Counted from the first letter of the stretch, positions 41,644 through 50,075 are shown. The stretch: DNA of 64,000 bases from Micromonospora_J zhanjiangensis (GCF_042650605.1 NZ_JBHSBN010000003.1:186001-250000); one strand, 5' to 3'. The notes: a model not told the origin generated them from the sequence alone. Made by a program: numbers and translations.

Positions 41644-43053
41644 GTGACGGTACGCGTACGCTTCGCCCCATCCCCGACCGGAATGTTCCACGTCGGCGGC
41701 GCCCGCTCGGCGCTGCAGAACTGGATCTTCGCCAAGCAGCAGAGCGGCGTCTTCGTGCTGCGGATCGAGGACACCGACGCCGCCCGGAACCGCCCGGAGT
41801 GGACCGAGGGCATCCTGTCCGCGCTGGACTGGATCGGCATCCGGCGGGGCAGCTACGAGGGGCCGCACTTCCAGTCGGAGAACGCGGCCGAGCACCGGGC
41901 CGCCGCCGCCCGGCTGTACGAGTCCGGCCGCGCCTACTACTGCGACTGCACCCGGGACGCGGTGCAGGCCCGCACCGGGTCGCAGCACAAGGGGTACGAC
42001 GGGTTCTGCCGGGACCGGAGCCTCGGCCCGGGCGAGGGGCGGGCGCTGCGGTTCCGTACGCCCGACGAGGGTGCCACGGTGGTGGTCGACCTGATCCGGG
42101 GCGAGCCGACCTTCGACAACAAGCTGATCGAGGACTTCGTGATCGCCCGCGGCGACGGGTCACCGGTGTTCCTGCTGGCCAACGTCGTCGACGACATGAC
42201 CATGGGGATCACCCACGTGATCCGGGCCGAGGAGCACCTGCCGAACACCCCGAAGCAGCAGCTGCTGTGGGACGCGCTCGGGGTGAAGCCCCCGGTCTGG
42301 GCGCACGTGCCGGTGGTGGTCAACGAGAAGCGGCAGAAGCTGTCCAAGCGCCGGGACAAGGTGGCCCTGGAGGCGTACCGGGACGAGGGTTACCTCGCGG
42401 CCGCGATGCGCAACTACCTGATGCTGCTCGGTTGGGCGCCGTCCGGGGACCGGGAGATCGTCCCGTGGTCGGTGATCGAGGACGAGTTCCGGCTGTCCGA
42501 GGTCAACCCGTCACCGGCGTTCTTCGACGAGAAGAAGCTGCGGGCCTTCAACGGCGAGTACATCCGCGCGCTGCCGGTCGAGGAGTTCGTCGCCGCCTGC
42601 CAGCCGTGGCTGACCGGGACGGAGACCATCGCGCCGCCGCCGTGGCGGCCGGAGGAGTTCGACCCGGCCGCGTTCGCCGCGGTCGCGCCGCTGGCGCAGA
42701 CCCGGATCGCGGTGCTCGGCGAGATCGTGCCGAACGTCGACTTCCTCTTCCTGGAGTCGCCGCTGATCGACGAGGCGGCCTGGGCCAAGGCGATGAAGGA
42801 TGGCGCGGGCGAGTTGCTGGACGCCGCCGTCGCCGGGTACGAGGCGCTGGCCGACTGGACCGCCGCGCCGCTGAAGGCGGCACTGGAGGAGGTCGGCACG
42901 GCGCGCGGGTTGAAGCTCGGCAAGACCCAGGCCCCGGTACGGGTGGCGGTGACCGGCCGGACGGTGGGGCTGCCGCTGTTCGAGTCGCTGGAGGTGCTCG
43001 GTCGGGAGCGGACGCTCGCCCGCCTGCGGGCGGCCCGGGTCCGCCTGCCCTGA
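41644..43053 (+). CDS. gltX: Glutamate--tRNA ligase
   Basis: A 469-residue class I synthetase charging tRNA-Glu. The HIGH-like motif is FAPSPTGMFHVGGARSALQNW, the KMSKS counterpart is KRQKLSKRRDKVAL, and the C-terminal anticodon-binding helices are complete. The start is GTG at 41644. TAGGCT at 41631-41636 is a good -10 box only 7 nt away, so the transcript looks leaderless. The upstream open frame crosses the divergent permease promoter and is not coding. It stands alone rather than next to gatCAB. Confidence 0.95.
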   Translation: MTVRVRFAPSPTGMFHVGGARSALQNWIFAKQQSGVFVLRIEDTDAARNRPEWTEGILSALDWIGIRRGSYEGPHFQSENAAEHRAAAARLYESGRAYYCDCTRDAVQARTGSQHKGYDGFCRDRSLGPGEGRALRFRTPDEGATVVVDLIRGEPTFDNKLIEDFVIARGDGSPVFLLANVVDDMTMGITHVIRAEEHLPNTPKQQLLWDALGVKPPVWAHVPVVVNEKRQKLSKRRDKVALEAYRDEGYLAAAMRNYLMLLGWAPSGDREIVPWSVIEDEFRLSEVNPSPAFFDEKKLRAFNGEYIRALPVEEFVAACQPWLTGTETIAPPPWRPEEFDPAAFAAVAPLAQTRIAVLGEIVPNVDFLFLESPLIDEAAWAKAMKDGAGELLDAAVAGYEALADWTAAPLKAALEEVGTARGLKLGKTQAPVRVAVTGRTVGLPLFESLEVLGRERTLARLRAARVRLP

Positions 43054-43170
43054 CCGCCCCGCCCCAGCCCCCGCACCAGCCGAAAGCGCCGTCCGTGGTC
43101 CGGAGGGGCGTCGACCCGTACCGCCGGGCCGACGTCCTCCGGATCGGCGGATGCTATTGACGTTTCCCTA

Positions 43171-43184
43171 TGTTAGCGTTAACA
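43171..43184 (+). promoter_or_regulatory. LacI-type operator candidate upstream of the cutinase gene
   Basis: TGTTA-GCGT-TAACA: a 5-bp inverted repeat, close to the TGTTAGCGCTAACA operators of plant-polymer hydrolase genes in related actinomycetes. TTGACG at 43157-43162 is a -35 candidate just upstream, so binding would block the promoter. Confidence 0.5.
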
Positions 43185-43277
43185 GATTGTTACCGGCTGA
43201 GACGGACGCACCCGGTGTCGCCGACCTGCCACCGCGGCGTGTCCCAGCCGCCACCGCGACAGTCAGGAGAAACGGCC

Positions 43278-44621
43278 GTGCGATCGGAAGCCACCTCGTC
43301 CCCGCCACCGGATGACGCCGCCACCGGGCGGACACCGCCGGGCGGTCCCCGCCGCCGGATCGGGCGGATCCTGGCCGCCGCCGTCGCGGTCGGCATGCTC
43401 ACCGCCACGGTCGCGGTCTCCGCGGCGTCGGCCGCCGACAACCCGTACCAGCGGGGACCGGATCCGACCCTGGCCAGCGTCGCGGCGACCCGCGGGCCGT
43501 TCGCCACCACCCAGACCACGGTGCCGGCCGGCAACGGCTTCAACGGGGGCTACCTCTACTACCCCACCGACACCAGCCTCGGGACGTGGGGCGCGGTGGC
43601 GATCGTGCCCGGCTACAGCGCGCTGTTCGCCAACGAAGAGGCCTGGATGGGGCCGTGGCTGGCGTCCTTCGGGTTCGTCGTGCTCGGCATCGAGACCAAC
43701 AGCCGCACCGACGGCGCGGAGCCGCGCGGTACCCAACTGCTGGCCGCCCTCGACTACCTGACCCGGTCCAGTCCGGTGCGTACCCGGGTCGACCCCAACC
43801 GGTTGGGCGTCATCGGCCACTCCGCCGGTGGCGCCGGCGCGCTCAGCGCGGCGCTGCGGCGGCCGTCACTGCGGTCCGTGGTCGGCCTCGCGCCCGGCGC
43901 GCCCGGCGGCGGCATCAACCTGGCCGACGACCGGGTGCCGACGATGTTCATCTCCGGTGAACGGGACACCACCGTCACCCGGTCCTACCTCCAGGGGCTC
44001 TACACCACCCTGCCGGCCAGCACGGAGAACGCCTGGGTGGAGATCACCGGCAACGACCACCTGTCGTTCACCAGGTCGAACCCGACCGAGATGCGCACCC
44101 TGATCCCCTGGTTGAAGATCTTCCTCGACAACGACACCCGGTACGCGCAGTTCCTCTGCCCGCTGGCGGACCCGAGCAACATCTCCATGTACCGCAACAC
44201 CTGCCCGCTGGTACCGCCGGGCCTGCCGACCCCGACGCCGACGACCTCGTCCCCGGGCGACCCGTCGAGCCCGCCGCCGTCCAGCCCACCGCCGTCCACG
44301 CCGCCGCCGTCCAGCCCGCCGCCGGCCGGGGCCTGCGCCGCGACCTACCGCACCACCAGCACGTGGCCGGGCGGCTTCCAGGGCGAGGTCACGGTGACCG
44401 CCGGCAACGCGGCGATCAACGGTTGGACCGTCCGGTGGACCCTCGCCGGCGGCCAGAGCATCAGCCAGGTGTGGAACGGCACCCTGACCACGAGCGGCTC
44501 GTCCGTCTCGGTGCGGAACGTGTCGTACAACGGGTCCCTGCCGGCGGGTGGTTCGGCCACGTTCGGCTTCCTCGGCTCCGGCACGGCCACCAGCCCGGTG
44601 ATCACCTGCACCAGCCCGTGA
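43278..44621 (+). CDS. Secreted cutinase-like polyester hydrolase with C-terminal CBM2
   Basis: 447 residues: a signal peptide (PRRRIGRILAAAVAVGM onwards, cleaved near ASA-ADNPYQRG), an alpha/beta hydrolase like Thermobifida cutinases (NPYQRGPDPT opening, IVPGYSALF oxyanion region, nucleophile Ser182 in GVIGHSAGGAG, Asp230 in SGERDTTV, His261 in TGNDHLSF, FLDNDTRYAQFLCP with the disulfide Cys), a Pro/Ser/Thr linker of about 40 residues, and a CBM2 cellulose-binding domain (STWPGGFQGEVTV, NGWTVRWTL, ending VITCTSP). Unlike the PET-active enzymes it has Ala instead of Met after the Ser, and APG instead of the TPW tryptophan. The GTG has AGGAGA 7 nt upstream. It probably attacks cutin-like polyesters on plant walls. 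Confidence 0.85.
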   Translation: MRSEATSSPPPDDAATGRTPPGGPRRRIGRILAAAVAVGMLTATVAVSAASAADNPYQRGPDPTLASVAATRGPFATTQTTVPAGNGFNGGYLYYPTDTSLGTWGAVAIVPGYSALFANEEAWMGPWLASFGFVVLGIETNSRTDGAEPRGTQLLAALDYLTRSSPVRTRVDPNRLGVIGHSAGGAGALSAALRRPSLRSVVGLAPGAPGGGINLADDRVPTMFISGERDTTVTRSYLQGLYTTLPASTENAWVEITGNDHLSFTRSNPTEMRTLIPWLKIFLDNDTRYAQFLCPLADPSNISMYRNTCPLVPPGLPTPTPTTSSPGDPSSPPPSSPPPSTPPPSSPPPAGACAATYRTTSTWPGGFQGEVTVTAGNAAINGWTVRWTLAGGQSISQVWNGTLTTSGSSVSVRNVSYNGSLPAGGSATFGFLGSGTATSPVITCTSP

Positions 44622-44690
44622 CGATGCGCGCCGCCGGCCCGGCCGCCCGGACAACCGGGTGGCCGGCCGGCGGAGTCCTCGACGCGGGTC

Positions 44691-44991
44691 CTAGCTCGGA
44701 CGGCGGCGGGCCAGCACGACGGCCGCGGTGGCGGCGGCGAGCAGCAGGACGCCGCCTGTCCGGGCCGGTTATCGTGATCTTCGTCGCAGCCGGGTCGAGC
44801 TTCGCTGCGAAGGCCGGCCGCAGCCGCGCCGGCGCCTTCGCCAGCCGCGCCCGGTTGGCCGGATCGCTGCTGGTCAGCGAGTTGTGTGCGGCCGCCGGAC
44901 CGGCCGGCAGCAGTGCGCACAGCAGCCCTGTGACGACGGTCGGCAGCCGCACCGCGGATCGTCGAACCCCGCCCCCCACGGACGCCTCCAT
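44691..44991 (-). pseudogene. copC-like copper-binding protein gene with internal deletion
   Basis: The 5' part encodes a signal peptide ending GPAAA and a mature start AHNSLTSSDPANRARLAKAP, typical of CopC with its N-terminal copper-binding His, up to KITITGPD (about 44758). Directly after, the frame shifts: the -1/+1 frame gives GVLLLAAATAAVVLARRRPS and a stop, which is the C-terminal membrane anchor of such proteins. About 80-100 central residues, including the second copper site, are missing. No copD neighbour remains. Confidence 0.68.
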
Positions 44992-45216
44992 GCCGATACG
45001 ATTCGCCCACCGATCACCTTCTGCCGGCTAGTCGGCCAGAGATCGCAGATAGTTCCAAAACACCGCACCGGAAGGTGCAACCGAACGGCCTACTCCGGAG
45101 TCTTTCAGGGGAGCGTCCGCACACCCCGCGATACACCACGTCACGGGCGCGGCAGCCGTTCGGGGACAGCGGACCGGCCGGCGGTCCAGCGGTCCACGGG
45201 GGCGAGGAGGGCGGCA

Positions 45217-45309
45217 ATGAACCTTTTTCAACCTGAACCGCGCGGTGCACACGCGCCGTCCTCGGCCGCCGCCGCCGACGGCCCGCAAGGAGAGGTTGAA
45301 AGAGGCTCA
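45217..45309 (+). promoter_or_regulatory. Repeated 93-nt hairpin leader, copy 2
   Basis: The same element as at 22280-22372, of the same length and placed the same way, directly before a start codon. The first 32 bases are identical to copy 1; the centre differs; the end is GAGGTTGAAAGAGGCTCA. Compared with copy 1 the 3' arm has two changes, one giving a G-U pair and one a mismatch, so most of the stem is kept. Upstream, GAGGAGG at 45204-45210 is well placed for the ATG at 45217, so the leader itself is probably translated (MNLFQPEPRGAHAPSS to GEVERGS), continuous with the gene. Confidence 0.7.
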
Positions 45310-46008
45310 ATGAACCGGACGTCCAGGCGGCTGATCATCCTGCTGGCGGCGGCCTGTTCCGCCGTCGCGCTCACCGGCGCCACCGTGGCCGGGGCGGCGG
45401 CCGCTGCCGCGCCACGGGCCGCGGTCACCGGCACCACCGCGACGGCGCCCAAGCCCGGGCCGAAGGCGCCGCTGTCCGTACGGATCAGCGGTGAGCAGAT
45501 GGGCGAGCCGCTGGTCATCCGCGCCGAGACCGACGAGACGCTGTACGACGCGGTGTTCGACCAGGTGAGCTGGATGGGCGGGGCCGGTCAGGCGCGGGCG
45601 CTGTCCGCCGAGGACCTCGGCGTCAAGTACACGGTGCTGGTGTTCTCCGGGGACGTCGCCACGCAGACCTACGACCTCTACCCGTTCGCCAAGGGCGGAC
45701 CGCGCGCCTGCCGCCCGGCCAAGCAGCCGGGCCGCACCGGCACGGCCGCCTGGTTCTACGGCCGGCTCAACATGCCGGAGACGCTGCGCGCCGCCGGGGT
45801 GCCGCTGGCCGAACGGCCCGGCACGGTCACCGGCGGTATCGGCGGTGGGGTCGCGGTCGAGCGGGCCGAGACGCTCGATCCGGGCAAGGACGTCGACCGA
45901 GTCCTCGGTGACCTGCAACGGGTGCTGCTGCTCAACGCCGGGGTGGTCATCGCCATCACGGCCGGCCTGGCAGCCATCGCGCTGCTGATCCGCCGCCGCA
46001 GCGGGTGA
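45310..46008 (+). CDS. Exported protein with C-terminal membrane anchor, unknown function
   Basis: 232 residues from the ATG at 45310: an N-terminal signal peptide (MNRTSRRLIILLAAACSAVA), a soluble domain starting LSVRISGEQMGEPLVIRAET with DETLYDAVFDQVSWM and YTVLVFSGDVATQTYDLYPFAKGGPRACRPAKQP, and a C-terminal hydrophobic helix LLLNAGVVIAITAGLAAIAL followed by RRRSG. This is an extracytoplasmic domain anchored at its C-terminus. I recognise no family. If translation began at 45217 the signal peptide would be buried 31 residues inside, which argues for 45310 as the functional start or for two isoforms. Confidence 0.7.
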   Translation: MNRTSRRLIILLAAACSAVALTGATVAGAAAAAAPRAAVTGTTATAPKPGPKAPLSVRISGEQMGEPLVIRAETDETLYDAVFDQVSWMGGAGQARALSAEDLGVKYTVLVFSGDVATQTYDLYPFAKGGPRACRPAKQPGRTGTAAWFYGRLNMPETLRAAGVPLAERPGTVTGGIGGGVAVERAETLDPGKDVDRVLGDLQRVLLLNAGVVIAITAGLAAIALLIRRRSG

Positions 46009-46032
46009 GCCCGCACCGGAGGTGATCCGGGT

Positions 46033-46464
46033 TCAGCACCACCGGCGTGGCGGGCGCTCCCGTCGGGCGGTACGCGACGCCGGGCGGACCGCGCCGTGCC
46101 GGTGCGCGCCGGCCCAACCAGGACGGTCCGGACGGCAGCCGACCGGGTCAGGTCCGGGTTCGGCGCGGCGGCGCGGCTCGTCCTCGACCGGGTCGGCGGG
46201 ACGCGGACGAGGCACCCGCGCGGTGGCGTACTCGGTGCCGGGCTCCGGCTCGGCCGGACGACCGGCGGCGGGCGACGCCGTGCCGACCGGTGGCTCGACG
46301 GCGGTGCCCGACGGCGCGGACCCCGGGTGGGTCGTCGGGTGCGGACGGAGCTCCCCGATCCAGCGCAGCTGCAGCCCCGGCCGGGCCGGCGCCGGCTGCT
46401 GATCGCCCAGCAGACAGGGCTGGTCGCCGTCGGCACAGCCGCGCTCGGCCTCGCCGTGCACCAT
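46033..46464 (-). CDS. Possible Pro-rich small protein
   Basis: A 143-codon frame from an ATG with AGGAGG 6 nt upstream. It opens MVHGEAERGCADGDQPCLLG, then becomes Pro/Glu/Arg-rich with no fold. Third positions are G+C-rich in this frame for most of its length, like real genes here, but the last third drifts. It is the only candidate in the otherwise empty 640-bp gap between the exported protein and the next membrane gene. No family recognised. Confidence 0.35.
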   Translation of the reverse strand: MVHGEAERGCADGDQPCLLGDQQPAPARPGLQLRWIGELRPHPTTHPGSAPSGTAVEPPVGTASPAAGRPAEPEPGTEYATARVPRPRPADPVEDEPRRRAEPGPDPVGCRPDRPGWAGAHRHGAVRPASRTARRERPPRRWC

Positions 46465-46648
46465 CCCGACCTCCTCAGGCTCCACCGCCGCCGCGCGGGC
46501 GTGCTCCGCTCCGACCGGCCCACCGGGGCTCGTTGCCCGGGCGAACCTTTCGGGTCCTCACCGTACTGGCCGGCACCGACGGACCGGACGGCGCCGTCGG
46601 CGGAGATCACCTGGCCGACCGGGCCGTGGGCGGCAAGCGCACCGCCGG

Positions 46649-47218
46649 TCACCGTCCCGGGCGGCCCGGTTGACCCGGTACGGCCGACCGGAGGACCGCC
46701 CCGATCGTGGCCCAGAGCGGGGCGACGACGAACCAGATGACGACCACGGCACCGAGCCGCATCATCCACCGCACCAGTTCGCCGGTCCGCTCGGCATCGC
46801 CGACCAACAGGATGGCGGTGCCGAGCAGCGCGCAGGCGATGGCGGCGGCGAGCACGGCCTTGCCCCACTCCCGCCACTCGTACCGGGCCCGGCCCCAGCC
46901 GTTCTTCGGCGGCTTCCACGGCGGCGGTCCGCCGCCGAACCAGTGGGCGAACCGCTGGTCGGCCCAGCGGATCATGGTGTGCCCGAAGGCGACGGAGAAC
47001 CCGAGGTACGCGGCGGCCAGGCCGTGCGTGACGTTCGCCGTGGCGCCCCGGCTCAGGTCGACCGTGGTGGCGATCAGCAGCACCACGTCCACCAGCGGCA
47101 CGCAGACCAGCAGGACGGCACCCAGCCGGCGCCGGCGCAGCAGGTACCGGGCCAGCAGGCCGGCGCCGAGCAGCACCCAGAAACCGATCTCGCACGCGGC
47201 GATCACCGCCAGGACCAT
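46649..47218 (-). CDS. Small multi-pass membrane protein
   Basis: 189 residues with five hydrophobic segments (MVLAVIAACEIGFWVLLGAG, LGAVLLVCVPLVDVVLLIAT, HGLAAAYLGFSVAFGHTMI, AVLAAAIACALLGTAILLVG, LGAVVVIWFVVAPLWATIGAV) and a cytoplasmic loop FGGGPPPWKPPKNGWGRARYEWREWGK. I know this layout from conserved actinobacterial integral membrane proteins of unknown function. The ATG at 47218 has GGAGG 8 nt upstream; the long upstream frame is rejected. It is divergent from the histidine kinase gene. Confidence 0.75.
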   Translation of the reverse strand: MVLAVIAACEIGFWVLLGAGLLARYLLRRRRLGAVLLVCVPLVDVVLLIATTVDLSRGATANVTHGLAAAYLGFSVAFGHTMIRWADQRFAHWFGGGPPPWKPPKNGWGRARYEWREWGKAVLAAAIACALLGTAILLVGDAERTGELVRWMMRLGAVVVIWFVVAPLWATIGAVLRSAVPGQPGRPGR

Positions 47219-47381
47219 GAGACGGACCTCCACTTCGTCCGTTCCAGCCTGTCGCCCCGCACCGGCGTCGGCCTCGACGCGCACGACGAGATCCGGGTCC
47301 GTCGAACGATGGAGAGTACGACTTTCGGCGTACCCGGGCCGGTCCCGTCTCGTCGGGCGGGTGGAGACCGGCGGGTCGGGC

Positions 47382-48671
47382 GTGTGGTGGGATCGGACGG
47401 TGACCTCCTGGTTCGCCGGCCGACGGCGCCACCTGCGGCTGGACCTGGCGCTGGCCGGCGCGTCGTTCGCGGTGGGGCTGGTGCTGATCGGGATGGGCAA
47501 CGTGCGGGTGTTGCCCACCGGTGGGCACACCCCGCCGACGGTGTTCGCGGTGTTCCTGTTCACGGCCTGCGTCGCGGTGGCCCTGCGCCGGTTCGCGCCG
47601 CGGACGAGCCTGGCGGTGGGGACCGCCGCGCTCGTCGCCGACCTGGTGGCGGGCGGTTCGCTGGCCACCAGCCTGGTGTACACCCAGGTGCTGTACGACG
47701 CGTGCGTCTACGGTCCGCCCCGGCTGTGGCGGTGGCTGCTGCGGATCGCGGTGGCGCTGACCGTGCTCGGCGCGGTGGCCGGGGTGCTGGTCGCCCGCTC
47801 CTGGCAGGGCGTCGCGCTGGGCGTACTGGTGATCCTGGTCGCGGTCCTGCCGGTGGTGACCGGGATCAGCGTCCGGCAGTACCGGGACCAGGCGGCGGAG
47901 GCCCGGGCCCGCGCCGAGCAGACCGCCCGGCTGGCGGAGCTCGACCGGCGCCAGGCGGTGCTGGCCGAACGGCACCGGATGGCCCGGGAACTGCACGACG
48001 TGATCGCCAACCAGCTCAGCGCGGTGGCCATCCACGCCACCGCCGCGCTCTCCGTCCGTGACCTCGACCGCGCGCAGTTGGACCAGGCGCTGCGGGTGAT
48101 CCGGGAGAACAGCGTCCGCGGGCTGGCCGAGATGCGACAGATGATCGGGCTGCTCCGGGAGCCGGCGGACCCGATGGGCCCGGCCGACGACGGTCCGGGC
48201 GAGGACCGGCCGAGCGACGACGGTCCGGTGGGTGGCGTACCGGTGGGTGGACCGGGGGCGGCCGATCCGCCCACCCGGGTCCGGCTGGCCGAGGTGGACC
48301 GGCTGGTCCGGTGGGTCGGCGACGCCGGCCTGACGGTACGGCTGGACACCGTCGGCGCGGCCCGTCCGTTGCCGATCAGCGTCGACCTGGCCGCCTACCG
48401 GATCGTTCAGGAGGCGTTGACCAACGCGCTCAAGCACGGCTGCGGGGAGACGACCGTGACGGTCGGCTACCGGCCGGACGAGGTGACGGTGACCGTGGAG
48501 AACCCGCTGCCCACCGACGGCCCGGTGGGCGCGACGCTGCCCGGTGCCGGCGCCGGGCTGATCGGCATGCGGGAGCGGGCCGCGTTGCTGCACGGCCGGT
48601 TCGACGCCGGCCGGCACGGGGACCGCTGGCGGGTGCACGCCGAACTACCGACCGGGGAGACGCGGGAATGA
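47382..48671 (+). CDS. Sensor histidine kinase, NarL/DesK-type
   Basis: About 429 residues: a membrane sensor of five to six helices (LALAGASFAVGLVLIGMG, TVFAVFLFTACVAVAL, IAVALTVLGAVAGVLVA, GVALGVLVILVAVLPVV), a coiled coil, the HisKA_3 domain with phosphoacceptor His in ERHRMARELHDVIANQLSAV, an Asp/Pro-rich loop, and an HATPase domain (YRIVQEALTNALKHG, GAGLIGMRERAALLHG). No separate sensory domain, so it likely senses envelope stress. The start is uncertain among GTGs at 47361, 47382 and 47400. Coupled to the response regulator by an ATGA overlap. Confidence 0.88.
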   Translation: MWWDRTVTSWFAGRRRHLRLDLALAGASFAVGLVLIGMGNVRVLPTGGHTPPTVFAVFLFTACVAVALRRFAPRTSLAVGTAALVADLVAGGSLATSLVYTQVLYDACVYGPPRLWRWLLRIAVALTVLGAVAGVLVARSWQGVALGVLVILVAVLPVVTGISVRQYRDQAAEARARAEQTARLAELDRRQAVLAERHRMARELHDVIANQLSAVAIHATAALSVRDLDRAQLDQALRVIRENSVRGLAEMRQMIGLLREPADPMGPADDGPGEDRPSDDGPVGGVPVGGPGAADPPTRVRLAEVDRLVRWVGDAGLTVRLDTVGAARPLPISVDLAAYRIVQEALTNALKHGCGETTVTVGYRPDEVTVTVENPLPTDGPVGATLPGAGAGLIGMRERAALLHGRFDAGRHGDRWRVHAELPTGETRE

Positions 48672-49333
48672 CCGACCGGATCACGGTGCTGCTCGCCGAC
48701 GATCAGGAGGCCGTCCGGGCCGGCCTGGCGCTGATCCTGGCCAGCGCGCCGGACATCGAGGTGGTCGGCCAGGCCGCCGACGGCGAGGAGGCCGTCCGGC
48801 TGTGCCGCGAGCTGCGCCCGCGGGTGGCCGTGCTCGACATCCGGATGCCCCGGCTGGACGGCATCTCGGCGACCCGGGAGATCGCCGCCGAGGCCCTGGC
48901 CGACGTGCTGGTCCTGACCACCTTCGATCTCGACGAGTACGTCTTCGGCGCGCTGCGGGCCGGTGCCGCCGGTTTCCTGCTCAAGGACACCGACGCGGCC
49001 GGTCTGGTGGACGCGGTCCGCACGGTCGCCCGGGGCGAGGGGGTGATCGCGCCGGCGGTGACCCGCCGGTTGATCCAGGCGTTCGCGGCCACCACGCCCG
49101 CCGCGCCGGCGAGCACCCGGGCCGCCGTGGCCGGGTTGACCCCGCGCGAACGCGACGTGCTGGCCTGCCTGGGCCTGGGCCTGTCCAACCAGCAGGTCGC
49201 CGACCGGCTGGCGATGGCCGAGAGCACCACCAAGACCCATGTCAGCCGGATCCTCACCAAGCTCGGCCTGCGCAGCCGGGTGCAGGCCGCCATCCTGGCC
49301 CAGGAGTTGGGCCTGCCCGCACCCGGCGACTGA
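48668..49333 (+). CDS. LuxR/NarL-family response regulator
   Basis: 221 residues. Receiver domain: VLLADDQEAVRAGLALIL with the acidic pocket, phosphoacceptor Asp in VAVLDIRMPRLDG, LVLTTFDLDEY, and FLLKDTDAAGLVDAV. Output domain: LTPRERDVLACLGLGLSNQQVADRL followed by AESTTKTHVSRILTKLGLRSR, the LuxR helix-turn-helix. It is the partner of the upstream histidine kinase. The target genes are not evident; the nearest are the divergent membrane protein and the convergent PAP2 phosphatase. Confidence 0.93.
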   Translation: MTDRITVLLADDQEAVRAGLALILASAPDIEVVGQAADGEEAVRLCRELRPRVAVLDIRMPRLDGISATREIAAEALADVLVLTTFDLDEYVFGALRAGAAGFLLKDTDAAGLVDAVRTVARGEGVIAPAVTRRLIQAFAATTPAAPASTRAAVAGLTPRERDVLACLGLGLSNQQVADRLAMAESTTKTHVSRILTKLGLRSRVQAAILAQELGLPAPGD

Positions 49334-49400
49334 GCCGCCCCCGGGAACCGGGCCCGAGCTCACCCCTGCGGAGTGGACCCGCGGCGGCCGGCCCTGGCAC

Positions 49401-50075
49401 TCACCCGGCCGGGACCGGCCCGCGGGCGGTCGGTCCGGCACCGGTCCGGTCGGCAGCCACCCGGTCGGAGCCGGCCAGTCGGGCGGCCAACGGCACCAGC
49501 GTCAGGGCCAGCAACCACCCGCCGAGCACGTCGACCGGCCAGTGCGCCAGCAGCGCCACCCGGGTCAGTCCGATCAGGACCGCGAACGCGGCGGCCAGGA
49601 CGGCCAGCGCGACCCGTGCCGGCCGGCCCAGCCGGTGCCACAGCAGCAGGACCGCCGCCAGGGCCGCGGCGGCGGCGTTGCTGGTGTGCCCGCTGGGGAA
49701 CCCGTTGCTGGTCGCCACGACGAACCCGTCGACCGGTCGGGGATGGTGCAGCAGCAGGTGCAGCAGGCTCCAGGTGACCGGGACCAGCACCGTCACCACG
49801 GCGCAGAACACCGCCGGCCGGCGCCGCCGGGCGGCCGCCAGGACCAGCGTGGCCAGCAGGCCGGCGGCCAGGAACGGGCCGGTCGCGGCCACGTCGGTGG
49901 CGATCCGGAGCACGGCGATCAGGCCGGGCCGGTCCGTGCCGTACCCGCGGAAGGCGGCACTGACCGCGGCGTCGAGGCCGGCCAGCGGCGCCCAGCCGAC
50001 CATGGTGAGGGCGAGCAGTGCCAGGAGACCGGCCAGCGCGACCAGCGGGACCGCCAGCGGCGTACGGGTGATCAT
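49401..50075 (-). CDS. PAP2-family membrane phosphatase
   Basis: A 224-residue membrane phosphatase with about six helices. The three catalytic motifs are present: HHPRP (of K/R-x6-RP), SNGFPSGHTSNA (PSGH), and TRVALLAHWPVDVLGG (SRxxxxxHxxxD-like with the catalytic His). It probably dephosphorylates lipid phosphates or undecaprenyl pyrophosphate at the outer face of the membrane. The first RP motif starts with His rather than the usual Lys. The ATG at 50075 is preferred although its ribosome-binding site is weak. It is divergent from fasR. Confidence 0.87.
   Translation of the reverse strand: MITRTPLAVPLVALAGLLALLALTMVGWAPLAGLDAAVSAAFRGYGTDRPGLIAVLRIATDVAATGPFLAAGLLATLVLAAARRRRPAVFCAVVTVLVPVTWSLLHLLLHHPRPVDGFVVATSNGFPSGHTSNAAAAALAAVLLLWHRLGRPARVALAVLAAAFAVLIGLTRVALLAHWPVDVLGGWLLALTLVPLAARLAGSDRVAADRTGAGPTARGPVPAG

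Noticed and set aside
41644..43053. Glutamyl-Q tRNA synthetase instead of gltX
   Set aside because: The protein is full length (469 residues) with an anticodon-binding C-terminal region and a KLSKR motif; GluQ-RS lacks the C-terminal domain.
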